From Oscillospiraceae bacterium (lineage in GTDB: Bacteria > Bacillota > Clostridia > Oscillospirales > Oscillospiraceae): DNA of 5,540 nucleotides. A model generated the notes under the pieces. That model worked only from the letters and a program-made list of their open reading frames with translations. It had not been told where the DNA came from and did not search any database. Location of the stretch: positions 1-5,540 of the forward strand of contig JAISAA010000248.1 of assembly GCA_031266955.1 (NCBI GenBank), read 5' to 3'. This document shows, one piece after another, positions 1 to 5,385 of the stretch (its first letter is position 1; every line of letters starts with the position of its first letter). A program made the position numbers and the translations under genes.

Positions 1-630
1 GTCGGTTTCCCGTGCGCCTCGCCGGATCTCAACGCGCTCATCGCGTTGCAAATGGAGGCCCTCGCGCGGCTCGGACGCGAGCTCGGCAAGCCGGAGGACG
101 TCTGCGCGAAATGGGAAGCGGACTCAAAGACGCTCGTCAAAAAAATCGTCGAAAAATTCTGGAACGGCACGGAATGGTTCGCGTTCAACGCGAAGACGGG
201 CGAAAAATCGGATTCGCATACGGTTTCGCTGTATTTCCCGCTGCTGCTCGGAACCCGTCTGCCGCGGGACGTTATCGACAAGAGCATAGAATATATGTTC
301 GCGCCGGAGCGTTTTGACACGCCCTACGGCCTATCGACGGAAACGCTCGACAGCGACTATTTCTTCCACGGCTTCACGCAAGGCAGCATAATAACGCCGT
401 CCTCGTTCTGGATGGCGATCGCGCTGGAAGCCTGCGGCCGCGCGGATCTTGCGAAGAGCGTATCGCGCAAATACTGCGCAATGCTGCGCGACACGGGATA
501 TTTCCACATACATAACGCGCTGACCGGCAAGGAGGACAGGAGCCTTACGGCGTTTGGCGAAAAGGGGCTGTTCTGGTCGGCGTGGTCTTCGTCAACATAT
601 ATCTACCTCGCCGGCAAATACGGGGAATAA
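1..630 (+). CDS. GH63/trehalase-like glycoside hydrolase, C-terminal fragment
   Basis: This is the last 209 residues of a protein whose start lies before the window; the frame is open from base 1. The fragment looks like the second half of an (alpha/alpha)6 barrel of the GH63 / MGH1-like type, which cleaves alpha-linked glucosides or oligosaccharides. Visible signs are PDLNALIALQMEALARLGREL near residues 8-28, a YGLSTE segment at 109-114, the helix ITPSSFWMAIALEACGRADL, and a C-terminal HNALTG (171-176) followed by FGEKGLFWSAWSSSTYIYL. In the GH63 members I recall, the last part reads E-N-Y-x-P-x-T-G then F-x-W-S-A, with the Glu catalytic; here the Glu position appears to be His169. No signal peptide can be judged because the N-terminus is missing. 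Family membership is fairly secure; substrate is unknown. The next gene starts 6 bases downstream, so they are probably cotranscribed. Confidence 0.75.
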   Translation, partial: VGFPCASPDLNALIALQMEALARLGRELGKPEDVCAKWEADSKTLVKKIVEKFWNGTEWFAFNAKTGEKSDSHTVSLYFPLLLGTRLPRDVIDKSIEYMFAPERFDTPYGLSTETLDSDYFFHGFTQGSIITPSSFWMAIALEACGRADLAKSVSRKYCAMLRDTGYFHIHNALTGKEDRSLTAFGEKGLFWSAWSSSTYIYLAGKYGE

Positions 631-636
631 GACGAA

Positions 637-1455
637 ATGGACGAAAACATACGCTTAAACGGCAAACCGGCTGAAAAGCGGACTCTTGACGACTTTACTT
701 TTCTGGACGAAGCGCTGCGCAGCGGTGCACTTGAGTTTTATGAAAAACTTTTCGAGCCGGCGATGACGCTTGCCCGGTTCCAACAGGCCCGGGAGGAAAG
801 TCTTTGCGCAAGCGTAAAGCTTTATGAGGCAATGAAGCTCTCTCCCGGGACAGTCAGGCGCATCTGCGGAGTTCCCCCGAAGCTGGTTTCGGAGATATAT
901 GAGGCGCCGCGGCGCTTCGCCGAATTTCTGTCGGAGTTTCCGGTATCGGAGCCGAGGGGGCCTTTCTCTCCGGCGCAGATCACGCGTCTGTGTATGTTTT
1001 TCAGTCAGCACTATTTGACGCTGAACGCGCCGGGCGAGGAGCTTCGCGCGGACCTTGTCCGCAACGAGGCGGCGGGCTTGATTTCCTATGAGGCGATATC
1101 CGAGCTCACGGGCGTACCGGCGGGCACAATAAGCGCGTTTGCCGCTGAAGCCGCCGTCCTGCTCTCGGACGCCGATAAATTAATTCTCATAGCGCATATA
1201 GTCCCGCCGCAGACGACGCGGGTGTCGCCCGACGCGCGTCTTAAAGCGTCGCTTGACGCCCTGATGAATACTCACGGCATATCCGCCGAAACGCTCTCGC
1301 TGCTCCGGCGCGTGCCGCCTGATTTGATCGAGGCGTTTGCGGCGGGCAAGGGGCGGCTTTCCGACCTTGAAAAATTCAACTTGGCGGCGGTCGCATTTCG
1401 GCTCGAGGCAGTCATAACCACGGTACGCGCTGTTCCCGACGAGGCGGCGGCGTAA
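637..1455 (+). CDS. Hypothetical protein with three HTH-like internal repeats
   Basis: This 272-residue protein belongs to no family I can name. It has no signal peptide or membrane segment and is predicted to be mostly helical. Three diverged repeats are visible at about residues 56-88, 136-170 and 202-236. Each has an amphipathic helix (LCASVKL, LRADLVR, LKASLDA), then a helix-turn-helix-like core: LSPGTVRRICGVPPKLVSEI, ISYEAISELTGVPAGTISAF and ISAETLSLLRRVPPDLIEAF. The second and third are followed by similar tails, LLSDADKLILIAHI and LSDLEKFNLAAVAF. The pattern resembles HTH units of XRE or sigma-factor type, so DNA binding or a helical scaffold are both possible; this is inference. ATG637 lies 6 bases after the hydrolase stop, with a modest GGGGAA purine run at about 622-627 as ribosome binding site. 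It is probably the last gene of the transcript, since a strong terminator follows. Confidence 0.8.
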   Translation: MDENIRLNGKPAEKRTLDDFTFLDEALRSGALEFYEKLFEPAMTLARFQQAREESLCASVKLYEAMKLSPGTVRRICGVPPKLVSEIYEAPRRFAEFLSEFPVSEPRGPFSPAQITRLCMFFSQHYLTLNAPGEELRADLVRNEAAGLISYEAISELTGVPAGTISAFAAEAAVLLSDADKLILIAHIVPPQTTRVSPDARLKASLDALMNTHGISAETLSLLRRVPPDLIEAFAAGKGRLSDLEKFNLAAVAFRLEAVITTVRAVPDEAAA

Positions 1456-1478
1456 AGCTCTTTAGCCCCCGCGCTTTG

Positions 1479-1520
1479 AAAAAGCTTCTCCTCCCGGTAC
1501 CGGGGGGAGAAGCTTTTTTT
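1479..1520. terminator. Bidirectional intrinsic terminator (long palindrome)
   Basis: The arms 1479-1498 and 1499-1518 are complementary over 20 base pairs, with a single G-U wobble (1492/1505) and the symmetric core GGTACC, whose central bases form the loop. On the + strand it ends in a T run (1514-1520), and the A run at 1479-1483 gives the T run on the - strand. It lies 23 bases after the stop of the + strand repeat protein and 3 bases before the stop of the convergent - strand gene, so it fits as a shared terminator for both. Confidence 0.9.
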
Positions 1521-1545
1521 AGCCTATTGCGCTATATCGCCGCCG
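1521..1545. repeat. 25-bp direct repeat, copy 1 (encodes GGDIAQ end)
   Basis: This copy matches 2593-2617 at 24 of 25 positions, in the same orientation; the only difference is C1524 against T2596, which turns a TAG stop into TAA. On the - strand both copies encode the residues GGDIAQ followed by the stop. Similarity ends sharply on the coding side after position 1545. Copy 1 abuts the bidirectional terminator and forms the C-terminus of the DUF3791-type gene. Confidence 0.9.
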
Positions 1546-1766
1546 GCTTCCCCGTGTTGCTCCGCTACAAGCTCATCGAGTTCGTCGAGTACGCCCTCGT
1601 CGCCTGTGAGATGGAACGGCTCGTAACCGATTTCGAGAAAGTGCAGAAGCTTATATTTTCTATCCATCTCGACGAACTGCGACGGAGTAAGCTTGTGCCG
1701 CCGCATATATTGCATTGCGATACCCGCTTGTAAATACGCTACATTGTTAAACGCCCGCATTTCCAT
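1524..1766 (-). CDS. DUF3791-type small protein
   Basis: This 80-residue soluble protein resembles the DUF3791 family. It has an N-terminal helix (about 8-24), then KLTPSQFVEMDRKYKLLHFL and the GYEPFHLTGDEGVLDEL segment (47-63), matching the family pattern of a helical core followed by a tyrosine, a FHxxG or LHxxG turn and an acidic helix. From what I recall, DUF3791 proteins are often encoded next to DUF3990 ADP-ribosyltransferase-like proteins, as here; their biochemical role is not known to me. The ATG is supported by a strong GGAGGTG (1773-1779), 6 bases upstream, and starts 3 bases after the stop of the previous gene. The last six residues, GGDIAQ, come from a 25-bp repeat shared with the DUF5680 gene, so the native C-terminus may have been replaced. 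It is the last gene of the - strand operon. Confidence 0.8.
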   Translation of the reverse strand: MEMRAFNNVAYLQAGIAMQYMRRHKLTPSQFVEMDRKYKLLHFLEIGYEPFHLTGDEGVLDELDELVAEQHGEAGGDIAQ

Positions 1767-1769
1767 ATA

Positions 1770-2015
1770 CTACACCTCCATCCAACTATCCCAGTCGCCC
1801 GACAACTCCGCATTCAGCATATCCTCCACATACGGCGCGGTCTCGAGGCAGAGATATGATTTCGGATTTATCAGCAGCTCGAATGTCTTGGTCGTCATAA
1901 AAAATTGCAATGCCTCCGTCACCGGTATGCCTTGGGCTTCGGCATAACTGTCAGCCACTTGAGCGGTCAAAGCTTCAATCGCGATATTGATCATCCCCTC
2001 GTTTATGGCGTTCAT
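1770..2015 (-). CDS. Small acidic helical protein linked to DUF3990
   Basis: This 81-residue acidic protein has no signal peptide or transmembrane segment. It starts with a helix (about 5-28), then GIPVTEALQFFMTTKTFELL (about 29-48), and ends in an acidic tail with a YVEDML helix and GDWDSWMEV. I cannot give it a firm family name, but short proteins of this shape, with an S/T-K-T-F-E-L-L motif, are ones I associate with DUF3990/DUF3791 loci. The ATG overlaps the TGA stop of the DUF3990 gene by four bases (ATGA), and its AGGAGG ribosome binding site (2024-2029) sits inside the last codons of that gene, so translation is very likely coupled and the two proteins made in step. A role as partner or neutraliser of the DUF3990 protein is inference from this arrangement. 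Confidence 0.8.
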   Translation of the reverse strand: MNAINEGMINIAIEALTAQVADSYAEAQGIPVTEALQFFMTTKTFELLINPKSYLCLETAPYVEDMLNAELSGDWDSWMEV

Positions 2016-2563
2016 CTTATTATCCTCCTGCCCTTAAATTGAAGTAAGTCGGCGGCGTGCTGCGAGCCGAAGAAAAATTGAGCCGGCAGATTATTCGGTT
2101 CGACAAGGGCGATAAGCGCGTCAATCGCTTTTTCGGTAAGCACTTGCCCGCCTGCCGCCGACAGGACGGTCTGAATTGAAACGCGCGTATTGTCGTTAGC
2201 TGTTGCTCCGATCACAATGTCAAAGCTATGCTGCTTCTCCCTGCTCATACGATTGAGAACAACAAAGCGCATCCATTCTCCATCCGGTACGAGGAACTCT
2301 TTTACGTTTAGTTTCTCCGTTTCTCGCAGATCAAATTCGTAAGTGTACAGTAGCGGCGTAACGCTTACTGTCCTTCCGCGAAGCGCGTATCGTTCTTGCT
2401 CAATTTCTCTGTTGCGGGCGGCGAGCCGTTCGGCGTGACGAGCGTCGCGTGAGGTGTAGAACCCGCGCCCGAAATCTTTGTTTGCTCTGCCGCGGGTTAC
2501 GTCTATTGCGTCAAATTCATATATCGAGCCGTGATAGAGCGTTATGATATTACTATTGCTCAC
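2012..2563 (-). CDS. DUF3990 ADP-ribosyltransferase-like protein
   Basis: From the GTG at 2563 this is a 183-residue cytoplasmic protein. It matches DUF3990, a family placed in the ADP-ribosyltransferase fold group, which transfers ADP-ribose from NAD+ to a target. The visible family motifs in order are TLYHGS (residues 8-13, with the His11 expected to contact NAD), KDFGRGFYTS (29-38, with Tyr36), FDIVIGATANDNT (114-126) and NLPAQFFFGSQHAADLL (158-174, with Gln162). An H-Y-Q type active site is my reading, not a proven one. An upstream ATG at 2629 would add 22 residues, but that extension overlaps the preceding gene and lacks family character; the GTG has GGAGGTGG seven bases before it. It lies 32 bases after the DUF5680 gene and overlaps the next gene by four bases. 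No catalytic motif looks broken, so it may be an active enzyme. The target is unknown. Confidence 0.85.
   Translation of the reverse strand: MSNSNIITLYHGSIYEFDAIDVTRGRANKDFGRGFYTSRDARHAERLAARNREIEQERYALRGRTVSVTPLLYTYEFDLRETEKLNVKEFLVPDGEWMRFVVLNRMSREKQHSFDIVIGATANDNTRVSIQTVLSAAGGQVLTEKAIDALIALVEPNNLPAQFFFGSQHAADLLQFKGRRIIR
2024..2029 (-). promoter_or_regulatory. Ribosome binding site nested in the end of the DUF3990 gene
   Basis: On the - strand the last codons of the DUF3990 gene read AGGAGGATAATAAGATGA. They encode RRIIR and the stop, and at the same time supply a perfect AGGAGG eight bases before the ATG of the 81-residue protein. Confidence 0.85.
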
Positions 2564-2570
2564 GCGGGAC

Positions 2571-2578
2571 CCACCTCC
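2571..2578 (-). promoter_or_regulatory. Ribosome binding site fixing the GTG start of the DUF3990 gene
   Basis: On the - strand the sequence reads GGAGGTGG, followed by seven bases and GTG at 2563-2561. This is the strongest Shine-Dalgarno match near any possible start of the gene, and is why the GTG is preferred over the in-frame ATG at 2629. Confidence 0.85.
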
Positions 2579-2592
2579 GTAAATATGCGTTA

Positions 2593-2617
2593 AGCTTATT
2601 GCGCTATATCGCCGCCG
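2593..2617. repeat. 25-bp direct repeat, copy 2 (encodes GGDIAQ end)
   Basis: This is the second copy of the repeat found at 1521-1545 (24 of 25 identical). It forms the C-terminus of the DUF5680 protein. HGG near the C-terminus fits what I recall of the DUF5680 family (a FHGG-type ending), so this is probably the original copy and the one at 1521-1545 the derived or displaced one. Confidence 0.9.
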
Positions 2618-3060
2618 TGGAACGCGCACTCGAAGACCATTTCGTCCCTGAAAAATATCTGCTCGTAGCCGTAGAACCAGTCAATATCGCCCTTGACGGT
2701 GCATTTGTAAGAATAGTCGCCGTTTGCGTATTCCGACGGCCCGCGGTAGGGATATTCTTTTGGCGCGAGCAGTAAGACTTCTTTCAGAAAATCATAGGTT
2801 TCTCTCAGAAAATCATCGGAGAAATTGTCGGAAACTATCCTGCCGACATAGTTTATCGACCAAAAGGGCGCGTCGCCTTCCCACAGAGCTGTTTCTCCGG
2901 AGAATTTTGTCCTGCCCAAATACGTGTCGATATATTTGAGCGTGCCATCCTCATAATGAAAATCGTGCGAGCTTGGCCGTGACGAATACGCCTCGGCGCC
3001 CTTCCCCGCATATGCGGCTTTATTTGCCCTGAGCAAAAAATCGACAGCGTTTTTATCCAT
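2596..3060 (-). CDS. DUF5680 domain protein
   Basis: This is a 154-residue soluble protein that fills one DUF5680 domain. Family-like blocks in order are FLLRANKAAYAGKGAE (8-23), SSRPSSHDFHYEDGTLKYID (26-45), TYLGRTKFSGETALWE (46-61), PFWSINYVGR (65-74), LLLAPKEYPYRGP (96-108), NGDYSYKC (113-120), DWFYGYEQIF (127-136) and FECAFHGG (143-150). In other genomes this domain occurs alone or after an XRE-type DNA-binding domain; here it stands alone. The function is unknown, and the many aromatic and charged conserved residues suggest a ligand-binding or small-molecule domain, which is only a guess. The ATG has AGGAGG (3069-3074) eight bases upstream. It is the first gene of the - strand operon, about 49 bases after the predicted transcription start. 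Its last six residues lie in the 25-bp repeat shared with the DUF3791-type gene. Confidence 0.85.
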   Translation of the reverse strand: MDKNAVDFLLRANKAAYAGKGAEAYSSRPSSHDFHYEDGTLKYIDTYLGRTKFSGETALWEGDAPFWSINYVGRIVSDNFSDDFLRETYDFLKEVLLLAPKEYPYRGPSEYANGDYSYKCTVKGDIDWFYGYEQIFFRDEMVFECAFHGGDIAQ

Positions 3061-3115
3061 AATGTACGCCTCCTGAAATATAGACAGCGGACGCTTGCCC
3101 CGCTCCCCAAAAGCA

Positions 3116-3144
3116 AGTATAGCAGAAAATTATGAAAATTTCCA
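3116..3144 (-). promoter_or_regulatory. Sigma-A-type promoter of the DUF5680/DUF3990 operon
   Basis: On the - strand there is TGGAAA (-35, 3144-3139), exactly 17 bases, then TATACT (-10, 3121-3116) preceded by TGC, an extended -10. Transcription would start at about 3109, leaving a leader of roughly 49 bases before the DUF5680 ATG. No terminator-like hairpin is seen in the leader or between the four genes. Confidence 0.7.
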
Positions 3145-3157
3145 TTGTTTTTTGCCG

Positions 3158-3186
3158 TTGACACGCCGCCGCGCTTATGCTAAACT
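3158..3186 (+). promoter_or_regulatory. Sigma-A-type promoter of the Na+/phosphate transporter gene
   Basis: A perfect TTGACA (-35, 3158-3163), 17-base spacer and TAAACT (-10, 3181-3186) with a TGC extended -10 just before it. The predicted start is near 3193, giving a leader of about 43 bases. GGGAG at 3222-3226 serves as ribosome binding site, nine bases before the ATG. This promoter lies back to back with the - strand promoter; their -35 boxes are 13 bases apart. I see no clear Pho-box pair. Confidence 0.75.
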
Positions 3187-3235
3187 TTACGCAGGCTTTA
3201 CACATATTTTATATAATCGGCGGGAGACGGTATAA

Positions 3236-4987
3236 ATGGACATTTTGGACGTATTCAAGCTTCTCGGCGGAGTGGCGTTTTTTCTCTTCGGAATGGGTGT
3301 TATGTCTGCGAGCTTAGAGAAAATGTCCGGAGGGAAGCTGGAGCGCACGCTTGAACGCGCCACATCAAGCCTGCCGAAATCACTTGCGCTCGGGATGGGG
3401 ATAACGGTGGCGATACAGTCCTCGTCGGCGATGACGGTTATGCTTGTCGGGCTGGTGAACTCCGGGATCATGACGCTGCGGCAGACGGTCGGCGTCATTA
3501 TGGGCTCTAACATCGGGACGACGCTGACGGCTTGGATACTCGCCCTCGCGGGCGTGGAGAGCGACAACATATTCGTAAATATGCTGAAGCCCGAAAGCTT
3601 TTCCCCGCTGTTCGCGGTCGTAGGCATAGCATTTATAATGTTTTCAAAGAAACAGAAACGGCGTGACGTCGGTGAGATACTCATCGGGTTCGCCGTTTTA
3701 ATGTTTGGTATGATAGTGATGAAAGAGTCCGTGGACGGGCTTTCGGAGAGCGCGAAATTTCAGAGCGTGCTTGTCGCGTTTGAAAATCCGCTGCTCGGCG
3801 TGCTCGTAGGCGCGGTGTTCACGGGGATAATACAGAGCTCGGCGGCGTCAGTCGGGCTTTTGCAGGCGTTCGCTATAACGTCGCGCATAAAATTCGGCGT
3901 CGCGATACCTATTATAATGGGGCAGAATATCGGGACTTGCGTCACGGCGCTGCTGTCGAGCATTGGGGTGAACCGCTCCGCGCGCCGCGTCGCCGTCGTG
4001 CATATATACTTTAACCTTATAGGCACGCTGCTGTATATGGTCGTGCTGTACGGGCTGGACAAGTTGTTCAACTTCGCGTTTATGGATATGGACATAACGC
4101 CGCTGTGGATAGCCATTGCGCACAGCATATTCAATATAAGCGTAACGGCGGTGCTGCTGCCGTTTACGCGCGGGCTCGAAAAGCTGGCGTTCCTCACCAT
4201 ACGGGACAAGCCGGAGTCCGCCCCGGCGGAAGAGTTTCTTGACGAGCGGCTGCTGAACACCCCGGCTTTCGCGATCGTGAACTGTCAGAACATGGTGAGC
4301 CGGATGTGCGTTATCGCGAAAGACACGGTGCTTGCCGCGATAGCGCTCGTAGGCAATTATTCCGAACGCGCGGCGGAGGCGCCGGCGGAGGGAGAGTCGC
4401 AGCTCGACGCTTACGAGGACAAGCTCGGGACGTATCTTGTAAAGCTTTCGTCGAAAGAGCTGTCCGACCGGGATAGCTGGGAGTCCGCGCGTATGCTGCG
4501 CGCCATCGGGGACTTGGAGCGTATGGGCGACCACGCGCTGAATATAATTTACAGCGCCAAAGAGGTACACGACAAGGGCATAGGCTTTTCGGCGGCGGCG
4601 ACGGCGGATCTCGACGTGCTGCGTGAGGCGCTTACCGAAATCGTGAATATGACGACCGACGCCATGGTAAGTCGGGACGAGGAGCTCGCAAAAAAAGTTG
4701 AGCCGTTAGAGCAGGTAATAGATGTGCTGGTGCGCGAGGCGCGCGACCGCCATATAGCGCGCGTGCAGCGCGGCGAGTGCGGCATCGCGCCGGGCTTTGT
4801 GTGGTCGGACTTGATGGTAAACTACGAGCGCGTGAGCGACCATTGCTCAAACCTCGCCGTCGGCGTTATTCAGAAAAAGTCGCCGTCCGTCGGCGGGCAC
4901 GATTACCTTTCAAAGGCGCGCAGCGCCGATAATCCGGAGTTTGTGCGGGCCTTTGACGCGTACAGCGCAAGGTATAGGTTAGAATAG
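3236..4987 (+). CDS. Na+/phosphate cotransporter family protein with PhoU-like tail
   Basis: This full-length 583-residue inner-membrane protein belongs to the Na/Pi-cotransporter II family (NptA-like), which couples sodium influx to inorganic phosphate transport. The two family repeats are clear: the first has LFGMGVMS (17-24), QSSSA (61-65) and GSNIGTT (90-96); the second has QSSAA (200-204) and GQNIGTC (229-235). About eight hydrophobic segments lie between residues 5 and 310, including YFNLIGTLLYMVVLYG (258-273) and WIAIAHSIFNISVTAVLLPF (291-310). From about 345 to 560 follows a cytoplasmic PhoU-like helical region, with metal-binding-type motifs DLERMGDHALNI (426-437) and NYERVSDHCSNLA (529-541). 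This tail is thought to regulate transport in such fusions. It is a single-gene unit with its own promoter and terminator, divergent from the DUF5680 operon. No truncation or missing key motif is seen. Some relatives move other anions, so phosphate is likely but not proven. Confidence 0.93.
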   Translation: MDILDVFKLLGGVAFFLFGMGVMSASLEKMSGGKLERTLERATSSLPKSLALGMGITVAIQSSSAMTVMLVGLVNSGIMTLRQTVGVIMGSNIGTTLTAWILALAGVESDNIFVNMLKPESFSPLFAVVGIAFIMFSKKQKRRDVGEILIGFAVLMFGMIVMKESVDGLSESAKFQSVLVAFENPLLGVLVGAVFTGIIQSSAASVGLLQAFAITSRIKFGVAIPIIMGQNIGTCVTALLSSIGVNRSARRVAVVHIYFNLIGTLLYMVVLYGLDKLFNFAFMDMDITPLWIAIAHSIFNISVTAVLLPFTRGLEKLAFLTIRDKPESAPAEEFLDERLLNTPAFAIVNCQNMVSRMCVIAKDTVLAAIALVGNYSERAAEAPAEGESQLDAYEDKLGTYLVKLSSKELSDRDSWESARMLRAIGDLERMGDHALNIIYSAKEVHDKGIGFSAAATADLDVLREALTEIVNMTTDAMVSRDEELAKKVEPLEQVIDVLVREARDRHIARVQRGECGIAPGFVWSDLMVNYERVSDHCSNLAVGVIQKKSPSVGGHDYLSKARSADNPEFVRAFDAYSARYRLE

Positions 4988-5028
4988 CGGCGTTGCGCCG
5001 CATTAATGCGCCTTTTGCGGCTTTTTTT
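4987..5028 (+). terminator. Intrinsic terminator after the transporter gene
   Basis: GCCGCA (4997-5002) pairs with TGCGGC (5016-5021), followed directly by seven T (5022-5028). A second perfect hairpin, GCGGCG-TTG-CGCCGC (4987-5001), begins in the stop codon and shares bases 4997-5001 with the first, so the two cannot form together. The T run supports a terminator at this position; the 13-base loop makes it weaker than the one at 1479-1520. Confidence 0.7.
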
Positions 5029-5051
5029 CGCCTGCGCGGCGGGCGCCGGCA

Positions 5052-5157
5052 AACGGGCTTTGCCCGTTGTGTATGATTAAACGTGCGTGCGCGCACGGGG
5101 AACGCCGCAAAGCGGCGACGTCGGCGCGGAACGCGCCGTGTCCCGTGCCGCAGCACG
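5052..5157. repeat. Series of five short perfect hairpins
   Basis: Five perfect inverted repeats follow one another: AACGGGC-TTT-GCCCGTT (5052-5068), CGTGCG-TGCG-CGCACG (5082-5097), CGCCGC-AAA-GCGGCG (5103-5117), GGCGCG-GAA-CGCGCC (5123-5137) and CGTGC-CGCA-GCACG (5144-5157). Stems are 5-7 base pairs and loops three or four bases. The last four start at intervals of 21, 20 and 21 bases. The stem sequences differ, so this is a repeat of shape, not of sequence. Confidence 0.8.
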
Positions 5158-5185
5158 TGCAATCACTCTCTCAGGGAAAGAACCG

Positions 5186-5218
5186 CCAAAGGAAGAATCC
5201 TTTGGAATCCTCTGAATC
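5186..5218. repeat. Hairpin with spaced GAATC repeats
   Basis: CCAAAGGA (5186-5193) and TCCTTTGG (5198-5205) form a perfect 8-bp stem with an AGAA loop. GAATC occurs three times at 5195, 5205 and 5214, so at 10- and 9-base intervals. There is no T run, so a terminator is unlikely. This may be one edge of a dispersed intergenic element, but I cannot confirm that from one copy. Confidence 0.6.
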
Positions 5219-5385
5219 GCGGGGGCTTACGGGGGTTGTTTGCAGTTGGCGGGCGCGGCGCTGTCATTTTTGGGCTGTATTGGGGGGCGTGGTGCGGTGG
5301 CGCTCTGTTGTCAACACGCGAATCGTAATGTTCCGCTGCCGCTGGGTTGTGCGGGAGTGAATATCCACCCCGTCGCTTCGCGCCA

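Noticed and set aside
655..1011. 118-residue - strand frame opposite the repeat protein
   Set aside because: Shadow of the 637-1455 gene; basic low-complexity composition and no ribosome binding site.
1476..1947. + strand frames opposite the two small partner genes
   Set aside because: One starts inside the terminator hairpin; the - strand frames have strong ribosome binding sites, coupling and family-like motifs.
1521..2617. Insertion sequence or integron cassette
   Set aside because: No transposase or integrase, no terminal inverted repeats, and no recognisable attC structure; only the direct repeats support mobility.
2564..2629. Longer form of the DUF3990 protein starting at ATG 2629
   Set aside because: The extra 22 residues overlap the end of the DUF5680 gene, run through the 25-bp repeat, and lack family character; GTG 2563 has a strong ribosome binding site at the right distance.
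3212..3217. Perfect TATAAT as a second -10 box before the transporter gene
   Set aside because: The nearest -35-like boxes are 9 bases (TTTACA) or 20 bases (TTTACG) away and the expected position has ACGCAG; the TTGACA/TAAACT pair with 17-base spacing is much better.
3848..4570. 240-residue antisense frame within the transporter gene
   Set aside because: Arg/His-rich shadow of the clearly coding + strand frame, with no motif or start signal.
5052..5157. CRISPR array
   Set aside because: The repeated units share shape and spacing but not sequence, and the units are too short to be repeats plus spacers.
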